Positions 14,782 to 25,033 of a DNA stretch of 64,000 bases are shown one piece after another. The stretch comes from Saprospiraceae bacterium (GTDB taxonomy: Bacteria > Bacteroidota > Bacteroidia > Chitinophagales > Saprospiraceae): the NCBI GenBank assembly GCA_020629715.1, contig JAHDCU010000001.1, positions 606,443 through 670,442 on the forward strand. Reading direction: 5' to 3'. Below the pieces are notes generated by a model. The model was given only the letters and a program-made list of their open reading frames with translations. It was not told the DNA's origin and ran no database searches. Numbering within the stretch: the first letter of the stretch is position 1; every line of letters begins with the position of its first letter. The translations under genes and the position numbers were made by a program.

Positions 14782-16590
14782 ATGGCTAATTATATGAGTG
14801 TTGAGACGCTTAAGTTCTTAATGAACAATGTCCACGATCTCAACGAAGTCCTTAAAGCTGAACGTTACGCAGACTATGATGCTGAGAGCGTTGATATACT
14901 AGTAGATTCTATCAAGGATTGGGCTGATAAAGAATACTATCCATATTTCACTGAGATGGATGAAAAACCGGTAGTCTATAAGGATGGTAAAATCATAGTA
15001 CATCCTCAGATTGGTAAAGTGATGAAACAAGCTGGTGAACAAGGCTTTTTAGGACCAACATTTGACTACGAAGACGGAGGAACACAAATGCCCCACTTAG
15101 TGCAGGCTGGATTAAATCATATTTTGGAAGCAGCTAATAACAATATACCTGGTTACATCGGTCTAACTAGTGGAGCTGCACAACTTATAGTCAACTTCGC
15201 AAGTCAGGAACTAAAAGATATGTTTGTACCCAAAATGCTTACCGGAGAATGGGGAGGTACTATGGCCTTGACAGAACCACAAGCAGGAAGTTCTTTATCT
15301 GACATCGTTACATCAGCCAAACTTAACGATGATGGGACATACGCCATTGAAGGTCAGAAAATCTTTATATCAGGTGGTGATCATGAATACTGTGACAACT
15401 TTGTCCACCTTACGCTAGCTCGAATAGAGGGTGCTCCTGCTGGTACAAAAGGAATCTCATTATTTGTTGTACCTAAACATCGACCTACCGCTGACGGTGG
15501 ATTAGAATCTAATGATGTCATCACGGCCGGTGATTTCCAAAAACTTGGGCAGAGAGGTTATGCGACTACTCATCTAGTATATGGAGAAAACAATAACTGT
15601 AAAGGGTGGCTGGTAGGTGCTCCTAATAAAGGACTTAAGTATATGTTTTTGATGATGAATGGTGCTAGAATAGATGTCGGTATGACCGCTACTTCTACTG
15701 CTACGGCTGCTTATCATGCCTCATTACAATATGCCAATGAACGTCCACAAGGTCGGAAGATGACATCGGATGGATCTAAAGATGCAGCTGCAGAGCAGAC
15801 TCTTATCATCAATCACCCTGACGTGAGGAGAATGCTTTTACTCCAAAAAGCAATAGTTGAAGGATCATTAAGTTTAGTCTTAGAAGCTGCTAAACAAAGT
15901 GATTTTGCACATACAGGTGAAGGCGATTTTAAAGAAGATAGTCATGATCGACTAGAATTTTTGACGCCAATAGCTAAAACTTACCCATCTGAAATGGGCA
16001 GAATAGCTATCAATAACGGTCTTCAAATATTTGGCGGATATGGATTCTGTATGGATTTTCCACTTCAGCAATATTACCGAGATATCAGAATCATGTCTTT
16101 ATATGAAGGAACAACTGGTATTCAATCACTTGATTTATTAGGAAGAAAGTCTACCATGAAAAATGGAAAGGCACTACAACTTCTTGGCAAAGACGTCATG
16201 GAAGCCGTAGAAGCAGCTAAAACGTATGATGAACTCAAGCCATACGCTAATAAGCTAGCAGGAAAAATGCAAGAGGTTCAAGAAGTCATGATGGCCCTAC
16301 TCCCTCATGCCATGAAAGGAGATTTTCAAAGATTCTTATCTGATGCCACTATATTTATGGAATATATGGGTACACTTGTGATTGCATGGCAATGGCTAAA
16401 AATGGCTACTCATGCCAAAGAAGCATTAGTTACCGGGAACTTAATCTATATTTCAGACTTTTATGAAAGTAAGATACATACGATGAAATTTTTCTTTAAA
16501 TATGAAGTTGCACGTACATCAGGGCTAAAGGACATTTTGTTAGATCCTGAGGTTCTCACTATATTGAAGGAGAAAGAATTGATTTCTTAA
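14782..16590 (+). CDS. Acyl-CoA dehydrogenase
   Basis: The 602-residue FAD enzyme has the acyl-CoA dehydrogenase core: MALTEPQAGSSLSD (flavin/substrate motif), FISGGDHEY, and the C-terminal IFGGYGFCMDFPLQQYYRDIRIMSLYEGTTGIQSLDLLGRK in pieces. The enlarged C-terminal region and overall length match the long, DmdC/FadE-like branch rather than the 380-residue short-chain enzymes. It is followed after 24 bases by an SCP2-like gene and then an acyl-CoA ligase, which supports a fatty-acid degradation unit. Confidence 0.92.
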   Translation: MANYMSVETLKFLMNNVHDLNEVLKAERYADYDAESVDILVDSIKDWADKEYYPYFTEMDEKPVVYKDGKIIVHPQIGKVMKQAGEQGFLGPTFDYEDGGTQMPHLVQAGLNHILEAANNNIPGYIGLTSGAAQLIVNFASQELKDMFVPKMLTGEWGGTMALTEPQAGSSLSDIVTSAKLNDDGTYAIEGQKIFISGGDHEYCDNFVHLTLARIEGAPAGTKGISLFVVPKHRPTADGGLESNDVITAGDFQKLGQRGYATTHLVYGENNNCKGWLVGAPNKGLKYMFLMMNGARIDVGMTATSTATAAYHASLQYANERPQGRKMTSDGSKDAAAEQTLIINHPDVRRMLLLQKAIVEGSLSLVLEAAKQSDFAHTGEGDFKEDSHDRLEFLTPIAKTYPSEMGRIAINNGLQIFGGYGFCMDFPLQQYYRDIRIMSLYEGTTGIQSLDLLGRKSTMKNGKALQLLGKDVMEAVEAAKTYDELKPYANKLAGKMQEVQEVMMALLPHAMKGDFQRFLSDATIFMEYMGTLVIAWQWLKMATHAKEALVTGNLIYISDFYESKIHTMKFFFKYEVARTSGLKDILLDPEVLTILKEKELIS

Positions 16591-16614
16591 TAAACAAACT
16601 ATAGAACAAAAGAT

Positions 16615-16908
16615 ATGAGCTTTGAAACAATATTAGGGGCTATCAATGAGCAGGCCAAAAACGTAGCTCCATTAGGAGATACCCTAAAATTTAAGATTGA
16701 TGACCATACATTATTCATAGATGGTACAGGCGATAGCAATGTAGTAAGTACCGATGATAATGAGGCATCTTGTACCATAAGCTGCTCTGCTGAGACATTA
16801 ACCAAACTAAAGGACGGTAGCCTCAACCCTATGATGGCAGTCATGTCTGGGAAGGTGAAAATAAAAGGAGACATGGGATTGGCTATGAAACTTCAGAGCC
16901 TACTCTAG
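16615..16908 (+). CDS. SCP2 sterol-binding domain protein
   Basis: A 97-residue single-domain protein with the SCP2 pattern: DTLKFKIDDHTLFIDGTG, then ASCTISCSAETLTKLKDGSLNP, and the closing MSGKVKIKGDMGLAMKLQ. SCP2 domains bind lipids or acyl chains. Its place directly after the acyl-CoA dehydrogenase and before a strong terminator suggests a carrier in fatty-acid oxidation. Confidence 0.9.
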   Translation: MSFETILGAINEQAKNVAPLGDTLKFKIDDHTLFIDGTGDSNVVSTDDNEASCTISCSAETLTKLKDGSLNPMMAVMSGKVKIKGDMGLAMKLQSLL

Positions 16909-16941
16909 TAAAAAGTAAAAAGACTTTTTTTTAAAGATTAA

Positions 16942-16979
16942 AAAAAGGGTGATGACTTACTATAGTTATCACCCTTTTT
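16942..16979 (+). terminator. Terminator after the acyl-CoA dehydrogenase/SCP2 operon
   Basis: AAAAAGGGTGAT (16942-16953) pairs perfectly with ATCACCCTTTTT (16968-16979). Confidence 0.9.
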
Positions 16980-17014
16980 GTATTTTGGAAACTAGCTAAA
17001 AATCCAATCATAAT

Positions 17015-18844
17015 ATGGCAATTACAAGACTATTTGATATCGCATATAATCAATATCACAATTTTCCACAGAAAGCTTCGATGAGCAATAAACTTGAAGG
17101 TAATTGGACTACCTTCAGTAGTCAAGACATTATCGAGCAAGCAGAAAAACTGGCAGCGGGGCTCCTTGCAGAAGGTATAAAAGCTGGAGATAAAGTTGCC
17201 ATGGTTGCTTATACCAATCGTGCCGAATGGTGCATCGTAGATATTGCTACGCAGCTCATAGGTGTGATCAACGTACCGATGTACCCTACTATAAGTAGTG
17301 ATGATTACATATATATCTTGAATGAAGCAGAGGTGAAAATATGTTTTGTAGGAGCAAACGATCTAAAAGATAAGGTGGCTGCCGCGAAACCAAATGTATC
17401 CTCTTTGCAAAAAATATATGCCTTTGATAAAACAGACGGTGTCGATCATTGGCATACATGTTTTTCTGACGATGAAGCTTTACATGCACAAGTAAAAGCT
17501 CATAGTGACACTGTCAAAAACGAAGATCTTGCTACTATTATATACACCTCAGGGACCACTGGAAACCCTAAGGGAGTAATGCTTACCCATAGTAATGTAT
17601 TGGCAGTGGTTGAAAATACACAAGATGCATTATTGGCTGAGACAGGAGAAAAGGTACTGAGTTTTCTTCCATTATGCCATATTTTTGAGAGATGCGCATA
17701 TTTTTGTTATATCAATATGGGTGTCAATATCTGTTTTACTGGTACAGATAACTTAGGAGGCCCTGATGGTGACCTGCAGGCAGTAAAACCCGTATTCTTC
17801 ACTACCGTACCTCGTCTCCTAGAAAAAGTATACGAAAAGATCTATAACAAAGGTCTAGAGCTGGAAGGAGTTAAAAAGAAACTATTTTTCTGGGCACTGT
17901 CTCTTACAGATGATTATGAACACGGCATAAAATATAGTGGCCTTAAAGCATTTAAAATGAAAATCGCTGATAAACTGATATTCAGTAAATGGCGAGAGGC
18001 TCTCGGTGGCAACATGAAAGGAATCGTTACGGGTGCAGCAGCATGCCCCGATAAAATTACGAAAGTATTTTCTACAGCAGGCATCCCTATTTTAGAAGGT
18101 TATGGTCTGACAGAAACCTCCCCTACGCTCACAGTAAACAGAGTAGATAATGGTAATGCTCTCTTAGGTACAGTAGGTCATTCTATCGATTGTGTAGAAC
18201 TTAAAATTGATACCTCGGAAGGTGATTATAAACCAGGTGAAGGTGAGATATTGGCCTATGGTCCAAATGTGATGCAGGGATATTATAAACAACCAGAAAA
18301 GACTGCCGAAGTATTCAAAGATATAGATGGCAAAAGATGGTTTAAAACTGGTGATATCGGTAAAATGCTCGACGGACCTAACGGTAAGCAATACCTCAAA
18401 ATCACCGATCGTAAAAAGGAACTATTAAAGACCTCAGGTGGTAAATATGTAGCTCCATCACCCATTGAAAATAAGTTTAAAGAGGACTTTTTAATTGAAC
18501 AAATGATGGTTGTCGGTGAGAAAAAGAAATTTGTATCGGCACTTATCGTTCCAGCACCCGAGGCATTAAGAGATTTCTGTGAAGGAGAATGTATAGAATA
18601 CAATTCTCTAGAAGAAGCAATCAAGGATCCTAAAGTAATTGCGAAATATCAAGAGTGCATAGATGCATTCAACCCTAAGTTTAGCCATATCGAGCAGATC
18701 AAGAAATTTACATTGCTTAATACTACTTGGGAACCTGTAAAAGTTGATGGATCTGAAGGTGAACTTACTCCGACTATGAAACTTAAACGAAGAGTCATAC
18801 GAGAAAAACACAAGACTGAGATCGATCAAATGTATGATGTATAG
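17015..18844 (+). CDS. Long-chain fatty acid-CoA ligase (AMP-forming)
   Basis: The 609-residue adenylate-forming enzyme has the P-loop-like IIYTSGTTGNPKGVMLTHSN (about 175-195), GYGLTETSP (adenine binding), WFKTGDIG (ribose-binding Asp) and ITDRKKELLKTSGGKYVAP with the C-terminal hinge and Lys. It activates fatty acids with ATP and CoA and would feed the acyl-CoA dehydrogenase next door. It lies behind a terminator, so it has its own promoter; the methyltransferase follows 21 bases later. Confidence 0.93.
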   Translation: MAITRLFDIAYNQYHNFPQKASMSNKLEGNWTTFSSQDIIEQAEKLAAGLLAEGIKAGDKVAMVAYTNRAEWCIVDIATQLIGVINVPMYPTISSDDYIYILNEAEVKICFVGANDLKDKVAAAKPNVSSLQKIYAFDKTDGVDHWHTCFSDDEALHAQVKAHSDTVKNEDLATIIYTSGTTGNPKGVMLTHSNVLAVVENTQDALLAETGEKVLSFLPLCHIFERCAYFCYINMGVNICFTGTDNLGGPDGDLQAVKPVFFTTVPRLLEKVYEKIYNKGLELEGVKKKLFFWALSLTDDYEHGIKYSGLKAFKMKIADKLIFSKWREALGGNMKGIVTGAAACPDKITKVFSTAGIPILEGYGLTETSPTLTVNRVDNGNALLGTVGHSIDCVELKIDTSEGDYKPGEGEILAYGPNVMQGYYKQPEKTAEVFKDIDGKRWFKTGDIGKMLDGPNGKQYLKITDRKKELLKTSGGKYVAPSPIENKFKEDFLIEQMMVVGEKKKFVSALIVPAPEALRDFCEGECIEYNSLEEAIKDPKVIAKYQECIDAFNPKFSHIEQIKKFTLLNTTWEPVKVDGSEGELTPTMKLKRRVIREKHKTEIDQMYDV

Positions 18845-18865
18845 TTTGTCTCAAAAAAATAATTA

Positions 18866-19693
18866 ATGCAACACATTGCCGATCGATGGCTTCCTGTGCT
18901 TGACCCACAAGTGCTGGAAGCCATTTATATTAAAGACAGTAAAGGGACACTCTATGAATACCTTTCAGATAAAAGCAGAGCGCAACAGCATGTACAACAT
19001 TACGAAGAGGATGCACTGGCATTTGACTACTTTGAAGGTCCCCAAGATGGAGCAACCATTCATGAAAATCATAGACTACACCAATCAATACTCAAATCTA
19101 TAGATCAAAATAGCGAATACATTCTTGATGTAGGATGCGGCGGTGCATGGCTTGCAAAAGTTATAACCAAGCAAAAAAAGAATATCATATCCATGGATGT
19201 GAGCAGTAAAAATCCAGCTAAAGCAAGCAATACATACACTATGGCACATCATCTCGGTATGATTACTGACGTATATGACATGCCCTTCAAAAAGCATTCT
19301 ATAGATACCATTGTCGCCTCTGAAATCATGGAGCACGTACCGAATCCAAAATCCTTTGTAAGTGCTTTACTCTCAATTCTAAAACCTACGGGAAGCCTTA
19401 TTATCACTACACCATATAACGAAAACATCCAACATAGTCTCTGTATACATTGTAATCAAAAAACTCCACATCATGCACATCTTCATTCATTCAATGAAGA
19501 GAATATAAAAAGACTAATCCCTGTAGGTTACAAGTATAGTTTTGCAAAGTTTAGTAACAAATACCTAGCTAAATTGAGGACTCATGTTTTTATGAGATTT
19601 TTACCCTATTACATGTGGACCAAAGTCGACCATCTAGCCAATTGGATTTCTCCGAAAGAAACAAGACTACAGTTAGTTATTCAGAAATCTTGA
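18866..19693 (+). CDS. Class I SAM-dependent methyltransferase
   Basis: The 275-residue protein has an N-terminal extension of about 85 residues. The Rossmann motif I ILDVGCGGAWLAKVI follows (about 88-102), then SMDVSS (acidic end of strand 2), VASEIMEHVPNP (motif with the conserved Glu/His) and SLIITTPYNE. A CIHCNQKTPHHAHLHSF segment contains two Cys and four His in a short span, which could bind metal. It is probably co-transcribed with the acyl-CoA ligase. Substrate unknown. Confidence 0.85.
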   Translation: MQHIADRWLPVLDPQVLEAIYIKDSKGTLYEYLSDKSRAQQHVQHYEEDALAFDYFEGPQDGATIHENHRLHQSILKSIDQNSEYILDVGCGGAWLAKVITKQKKNIISMDVSSKNPAKASNTYTMAHHLGMITDVYDMPFKKHSIDTIVASEIMEHVPNPKSFVSALLSILKPTGSLIITTPYNENIQHSLCIHCNQKTPHHAHLHSFNEENIKRLIPVGYKYSFAKFSNKYLAKLRTHVFMRFLPYYMWTKVDHLANWISPKETRLQLVIQKS

Positions 19694-19862
19694 ATGCCAT
19701 TTGTGATTAGCATCCAAAAGTTTAGATTATCCAAAATATTCTAACTTAAAGGAATAGACACTACAAGTTTCGCTGTTATTTGTCCTGTTTGACGTATTTT
19801 GCATGAAGCAAAATGCTCTGATAAAGAAATAGCTTCATATTTTTGAAGTACAACAAGCTAAT

Positions 19863-22800
19863 ATGAGATTTATAGTAAGCCTTACACTCCTTGTTTTTCT
19901 ATCAATATCTGTACATGCGCAGTTTCAATACGAACGAGTATATCCGATACCTGAAAAGCAAATTTATATGGAAGAAACCGTTCCTCATGGTGGTGGTTTT
20001 TTCATACTTTCTACTGTAAGAGATACTGCTGAGCTTGATTACACCTACATGGTTAACATTACAGATCTTGAAGTCAAGGGCGGACTCCGTACCTCCTATG
20101 ATCTAATATTTGGAGACTCTATAAGAATAGCTAATGTTGGAGGATTGGATCGTTTGGAAGATGGTAGTTTACTATTTTCCGTTGATCTAGATACATTAAG
20201 TCGCAACAAAGTCCTTGTGAATTTTAACCCAAATGGAGGTCAAGTAAATTGGGTCAATAGATATGGTATAGAAGCTACAGATGCATCAATTGCTGCATTG
20301 GATTATAAAACCACATCTCTTTCGGTAAATGACAGCACTAACCTGCACATGTCAAGTGCTTTTGATACACTGATGACGAGTGCATACTTGAGCTGCGTAG
20401 ATAACCTCGGAGATCAAAAATGGGCCAGAGCATTCAATTATACTGTAGATCAAGAAGCTTTTGATGAAGAATGGGGAAGTATGACCACCAATATCTACGA
20501 AAATACTACCGGAGTTGGTCAGATACATGCTGATACTAATCTTGTTTGGATTACGCAGTTTGATACACTTGGACTACCCCTTTTCAGTAGAGAATATATG
20601 TTCGATGGCAATGATAGTCGGCGACTAGATGTTGCGTCAGTGGACCAGCTAGTGGATTCATCATATATGATTACCGGTACCGTTTCAGATAGCCTAAATA
20701 ATTCAAGAGATCATGGATTTGTGATGAGAGTAGATACACTAGGGGAATTGATCTGGGCTAGATCGCTCGATATGCTCAATTCTACCAACGACGTTATCAT
20801 TGTTGATGCCTATGCTAAATCAGATACTTCTATAATATTGGGAACTAGGACAGGTAGACTTCAAAATTTTGCCGCTCGTATGGTCGAAGTATCTATGAAT
20901 GGAAATATCATTTGGGAACATACCTATAAAGATCTTACAGAAAACGAATTTTCTAGAAACGGAGGAGGTATAGCCCCAATCATGTCAGATGGTGGTATTG
21001 CCTATGTGACTACAGGTGTCACTGAACTTGACTCAGATGTCGGATATTTGATTAGAACAGATGCTATAGGTGCCACAAGATGCCATGAAGTGACTAGCGA
21101 TTTCGAATTATTGCCTTTATCGATGAGTAGTGATACATTACTTTGGTCTTTCACAACGATACTAGGTCAAGATGATATCGATGTGAGCATTACCCCTTTT
21201 AGTAATTATGATATACCATCTCTTACATTGGATAATATTACATACTGTCCTAACGATGTGATTGATACTCTTTTAGATGCTACTCAAGCGCTTGGGTCTG
21301 CATATTTATGGGGTTCTGATGCCAATGGAGAAACTACCCCAACACTCAGAGTAACCGAAGAAGGCTCTTACTCCGTCAATGTGACAATAGATACTTTACA
21401 TTGTTTTTCTCTATGTGATACCGCTTCTATTCAGAGATCATCCTTACCTCAGGCAAGTATTTTTCCTAATGACCTCTGGTGTAATAGTCGCTCTTTTGAG
21501 CTTATTGCTCAAAATACTAATCAAACTGTATCCACAGCATGGAGCACAGGAGAGACTAGTCCATCCATCATAGTGACAGAGTTTGGTACCTATTCAGTCA
21601 CGGTTGTAGATAATTGTGGAGATAGTGCAAATGCCCAATATACATTTTCACCTCAGGATACTACGGCGGCGGATATGATAGCTATTCAGGTAGGTCCTGA
21701 TAATGATTGTTTTACACCTAGAGCAGTGCTGGAAGTAGTTGACCTCAATAATATCGGAAGTGATATGCCTGGCTTCTCTAATATAGAATGGTCTACTGGT
21801 GAGACTAATGTTAGAGTAATAAGAGTGACTCAAACCGGTACATATACCGTAACTCTTACAGATGATTGTGGGTATGACTTAGAAGCTACCGTAGATATAA
21901 TTCCAGAGGACTTTGGAAATATGGCTGACCCACAACTTACTTCATCTAACGAAGATTACTGTTCAGAACGTACATACACCCTAGTCTTAGATGATAGCAA
22001 CATCTATGATACTTTTACATGGGATATTAATGGCACTACAATTATAGATGTCGATACTGTACAAGTAACAGAACTGGGCACTTATAATGTGATTGTGACA
22101 GATAGATGTGGAGAAAGTGCTACTGTTTCGATAACGATAGATGATAGCTTAACACCTGCTCCTGATGAGCTAGTGATTGAATCAAATTTAAACTTTAACT
22201 GTTTCGTACCACAAGGGGAATTAACTGTAAGCAGTCAAAGTGGCGATCCAATAAGCAATATAGCTTGGTCTACTGGAGCAAATACTCAGACGATTATCAT
22301 CAACGAGCAGGAAGAGTATAGTGTATCTGCAACCGATGCTTGCGACTATCTAATAAATACCAGCATCATCACTGACCCTCTTAATCCCGCAATTCCAAAT
22401 CCAGTACTTAGTACGAGTGGTATCCCTGATTTTTGTGACGATGGTACTTATTTCATCGATTTAGAAAATGCTAATTTATATACTATTATAGAATGGAGTA
22501 CAGGAGATGTTAATGTAGAGCAATTAGTAGTAGACTCTATCACTACATACGGAGTAAGTGTATTTGATCAATGTAGCGACATACCTATGGTGGCTCAAAT
22601 ATTACCAGACGCCAATGAATTTCCCGCTTGCCCTTGTCTTGAATTTCCAAACTTGTTTGCACCTGCAACTGGAACGACTGCAGGAGGTGGACCAGATTCA
22701 TTAAATGTTGTTTTTGCTCCTTATAATACTTGTGATGAAAGTCTGATCACGGCTTATGAGCTAGTTATCTACAATAGGTGGGGACAAGAAGTTTTTTCGA

Positions 22801-22937
22801 GTACTGAACTTGACACAGGTTGGAATGGACGTCGTGACAATGACAGAGCTCCGAGTGAAGTGTATCTATACTTTGCGAGATATATAACTCAAGGTGAAAC
22901 CTTTGAGCTTGAAGGTCATGTGACATTGGTAAGATAA
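19863..22937 (+). CDS. Surface protein with gliding-motility-type T9SS C-terminal domain
   Basis: The 1024-residue protein begins with a clear signal peptide (SLTLLVFLSISVHAQ). The N-terminal half resembles a beta-propeller of secreted Bacteroidota proteins. The middle has about five repeats of 80-90 residues, each with a W-S-T-G-E/A core (IEWSTGET, IAWSTGAN, IIEWSTGD) and paired cysteines. The end (YELVIYNRWGQEVFSS, DTGWNGRRDN, EVYLYFARY) is the gliding-motility-associated C-terminal domain that directs export by T9SS. Likely an adhesin or cell-surface structural protein. The YpdA gene follows after six bases. Confidence 0.88.
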   Translation: MRFIVSLTLLVFLSISVHAQFQYERVYPIPEKQIYMEETVPHGGGFFILSTVRDTAELDYTYMVNITDLEVKGGLRTSYDLIFGDSIRIANVGGLDRLEDGSLLFSVDLDTLSRNKVLVNFNPNGGQVNWVNRYGIEATDASIAALDYKTTSLSVNDSTNLHMSSAFDTLMTSAYLSCVDNLGDQKWARAFNYTVDQEAFDEEWGSMTTNIYENTTGVGQIHADTNLVWITQFDTLGLPLFSREYMFDGNDSRRLDVASVDQLVDSSYMITGTVSDSLNNSRDHGFVMRVDTLGELIWARSLDMLNSTNDVIIVDAYAKSDTSIILGTRTGRLQNFAARMVEVSMNGNIIWEHTYKDLTENEFSRNGGGIAPIMSDGGIAYVTTGVTELDSDVGYLIRTDAIGATRCHEVTSDFELLPLSMSSDTLLWSFTTILGQDDIDVSITPFSNYDIPSLTLDNITYCPNDVIDTLLDATQALGSAYLWGSDANGETTPTLRVTEEGSYSVNVTIDTLHCFSLCDTASIQRSSLPQASIFPNDLWCNSRSFELIAQNTNQTVSTAWSTGETSPSIIVTEFGTYSVTVVDNCGDSANAQYTFSPQDTTAADMIAIQVGPDNDCFTPRAVLEVVDLNNIGSDMPGFSNIEWSTGETNVRVIRVTQTGTYTVTLTDDCGYDLEATVDIIPEDFGNMADPQLTSSNEDYCSERTYTLVLDDSNIYDTFTWDINGTTIIDVDTVQVTELGTYNVIVTDRCGESATVSITIDDSLTPAPDELVIESNLNFNCFVPQGELTVSSQSGDPISNIAWSTGANTQTIIINEQEEYSVSATDACDYLINTSIITDPLNPAIPNPVLSTSGIPDFCDDGTYFIDLENANLYTIIEWSTGDVNVEQLVVDSITTYGVSVFDQCSDIPMVAQILPDANEFPACPCLEFPNLFAPATGTTAGGGPDSLNVVFAPYNTCDESLITAYELVIYNRWGQEVFSSTELDTGWNGRRDNDRAPSEVYLYFARYITQGETFELEGHVTLVR

Positions 22938-22943
22938 TTCTAT

Positions 22944-23906
22944 ATGCCTCCCGTTTATGACGTAGTCATCATTGGTGCTGGTCCCACGGGTATCAACTGT
23001 GGAATAGAAGCTCATAAAGCTGGTCTTAGTTATATTATTTTGGAGAAAGGCTTATTGGTGAATAGCCTTTATCACTTCCCTACCAATATGACTTTTTTTA
23101 GTACATCAGTCAATCTTGAGATCGGTGGTATACCATTCATATCTCACAATGATAAACCTACTCGAAAAGAAGCACTAGAATACTATCGAAGATTATCTGC
23201 TCACTACAAACTCAATATTCAGTATGATACCGAAGTCATCAGTGCAAGGTCAGTAGAAAATATAAACGAAATTGTAAGTTCACGAGGTACGGTCCTCGCA
23301 AAATATATCATTGTCGCAACGGGTTTTTATGATCAACCTAGAATGCTAGAAATACCAGGAGAAGCCCTCCCCAAAGTCAAACATTACTATGATGATCCCC
23401 ACCCCTATATAGGTAGAAATATTGTGGTGGTGGGTGGTGCCAACAGTGCATGTGATGTTGCCCTTGAGACCTGGCAGTCCGGAGCTAATGTAACCATGGT
23501 GGTTCGAGATAAATCACTATATGAAAAGGTGAAATATTGGATATTACCAAACATCAAAAACAGAATCAAAGAAGGGTCTATAAAAGCATTTTTCAGCAGC
23601 ACTATCACTCATATACATCCAGATCAAGTCGATATCCAAACACCTGATGGCCTAGTCAACATTAAAAACGATTATGTTTTAGCAATGACTGGATACATGC
23701 CTGACTTTCCTCTACTTGAAAGATTAGGAATAAAAATAGCCTCAGATGATAATCGGATACCCGTCCATAATCTCGAAACTTTAAAAACTGAAAATCCCAA
23801 TATTTATGTAGCAGGAGTAGTCAACGGAGGTATGAAAACGAGCAAATATTTTATTGAAAATACGAGACATCATGCGAAACTGATTATCGATCAGATCGCA
23901 TCATGA
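22944..23906 (+). CDS. ypdA: YpdA family bacillithiol disulfide reductase
   Basis: The 320-residue flavoprotein has a FAD-binding VVIIGAGPTGINCGIEA at the N-terminus, ATGFYDQPRMLEIPGE, the NADPH-binding VVVGGANSACDVALE, and a C-terminal ATG-like AMTGYMPDFPLLERLG with YVAGVVNGG. The LYHFPTNMTFFSTS segment is typical of YpdA, the reductase of bacillithiol disulfide. There is no CxxC redox pair, also as in YpdA. It ends in a six-base overlap with the convergent glutathione peroxidase-type gene, a pairing that makes sense for thiol-based peroxide defence. Confidence 0.88.
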   Translation: MPPVYDVVIIGAGPTGINCGIEAHKAGLSYIILEKGLLVNSLYHFPTNMTFFSTSVNLEIGGIPFISHNDKPTRKEALEYYRRLSAHYKLNIQYDTEVISARSVENINEIVSSRGTVLAKYIIVATGFYDQPRMLEIPGEALPKVKHYYDDPHPYIGRNIVVVGGANSACDVALETWQSGANVTMVVRDKSLYEKVKYWILPNIKNRIKEGSIKAFFSSTITHIHPDQVDIQTPDGLVNIKNDYVLAMTGYMPDFPLLERLGIKIASDDNRIPVHNLETLKTENPNIYVAGVVNGGMKTSKYFIENTRHHAKLIIDQIAS

Positions 23907-24386
23907 GATTTTTTCTGCTTGTACCCAATCCATTATTTCATCATCTAAGGGCTGAGTCGAACTTCCATAAAATCCCTCTAGTTCTCCGTTTTTACTAATG
24001 AGAAACTTGCTAAAATTCCATTTTACAAGATGACTAGAGACCCCGTTGTGTTTTTTGTTACATAGCCATTTATACAATGGATGAGGAGTTAGAAGTATTT
24101 TGACTTTTTCTGTAATCAAAAAATCCACTCCATAGTTTAACTGACAGAAATTAGCTATCTCATCTGCATCACCGGGTTCTTGCCATCCAAAATCATTACA
24201 TGGCACTCCTATGATCTGAAGCTCATCTTTAAAACTTTCATGCAATTCTTGCAGCTGGCTGTACTGCGGTGTAAATCCGCATTTAGAAGCAACATTGACA
24301 ATCAATACTTTTTTGAATTTATAGTCTGCTAAATTGATTGGCTTTCCTGCGAGATCGTCTATTTCTATGTCATAAAAACTACTCAT
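23901..24386 (-). CDS. Glutathione peroxidase-like thiol peroxidase
   Basis: The 161-residue protein has the GPx signature: NVASKCGFTPQYSQLQ with a Cys (not Sec) as peroxidatic residue, GVPCNDFGWQEPG with the catalytic Gln, a further Cys in IANFCQLNYGV, and VKWNFSKFLI with the catalytic Trp and Asn. Bacterial Cys-GPx enzymes mostly use thioredoxin or a low-molecular-weight thiol. No signal peptide, so cytoplasmic. It converges with YpdA, overlapping by six bases. Confidence 0.93.
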   Translation of the reverse strand: MSSFYDIEIDDLAGKPINLADYKFKKVLIVNVASKCGFTPQYSQLQELHESFKDELQIIGVPCNDFGWQEPGDADEIANFCQLNYGVDFLITEKVKILLTPHPLYKWLCNKKHNGVSSHLVKWNFSKFLISKNGELEGFYGSSTQPLDDEIMDWVQAEKIS

Positions 24387-24477
24387 TAATTCGAATTTTT
24401 AAAGAAAACAACAGAAAACTATAATTGTTAAACATCCATTGATCATTTTATTCGGTACATACCTGTAAACTATACTT

Positions 24478-25002
24478 ATGAAGATATTTATACTTTCAGT
24501 AAGCTTCATTATAAGTCTTACTTTGCATGCTCAAAAAAAAGAACTATCCATGGATAGCACAAAAGGTGTTTATGTAAACGGCGTTTATCTATATCTGGAT
24601 CAAAATGGCGAGCCCTTTTCTGGAATCTTATATGCTCGACATCCAAATGGTAATATGGCTTCTCGCCAAAATTTTAGCAATGGAATAGGCATGGGTACGT
24701 GGATAAATTATCATGAGAATGGTATGATCAAAGAAAAAGGTACATATGATCGAAATAAGGTCAAGGGACCAATCAAAAAATATAATGAAGAGGGTCAATT
24801 AATCGCTGAAGGCACATATGATGATTGGAGAGTAAGAGTAGGACAATGGATATACTATGATCATGCTGGACATATAATTCTAACTGAAGATTATGGCCTA
24901 AAGGGAGATTATCGCGATGTAAAAGAATATTATGATACTGGTCAGATCTCTGAAAACTGGTACAATGATATCATGAAGCGTAAAGAGGTATATATAGACT
25001 AA
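24478..25002 (+). CDS. Secreted MORN-repeat (YwqK-like) protein
   Basis: The 174-residue protein has a signal peptide (ILSVSFIISLTLHAQ). About five MORN-variant repeats follow, of the form G-x-[WY]-x-x-Y-[HDY]-x-x-G (GTWINYHENGMIKEKGTYD, GQWIYYDHAGHI, VKEYYDTGQISENWY). Such proteins are often labelled YwqK-family antitoxins, but with a signal peptide and no toxin gene next to it, a periplasmic or surface role is more likely. Divergent from the GPx gene. Confidence 0.8.
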   Translation: MKIFILSVSFIISLTLHAQKKELSMDSTKGVYVNGVYLYLDQNGEPFSGILYARHPNGNMASRQNFSNGIGMGTWINYHENGMIKEKGTYDRNKVKGPIKKYNEEGQLIAEGTYDDWRVRVGQWIYYDHAGHIILTEDYGLKGDYRDVKEYYDTGQISENWYNDIMKRKEVYID

Positions 25003-25033
25003 AGGTCTTATATTGCTACCCTAAATCATAGCT

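Noticed and set aside
24478..25002. Toxin-antitoxin module because of the YwqK-like label
   Set aside because: The protein has a signal peptide and no toxin-like gene is adjacent.
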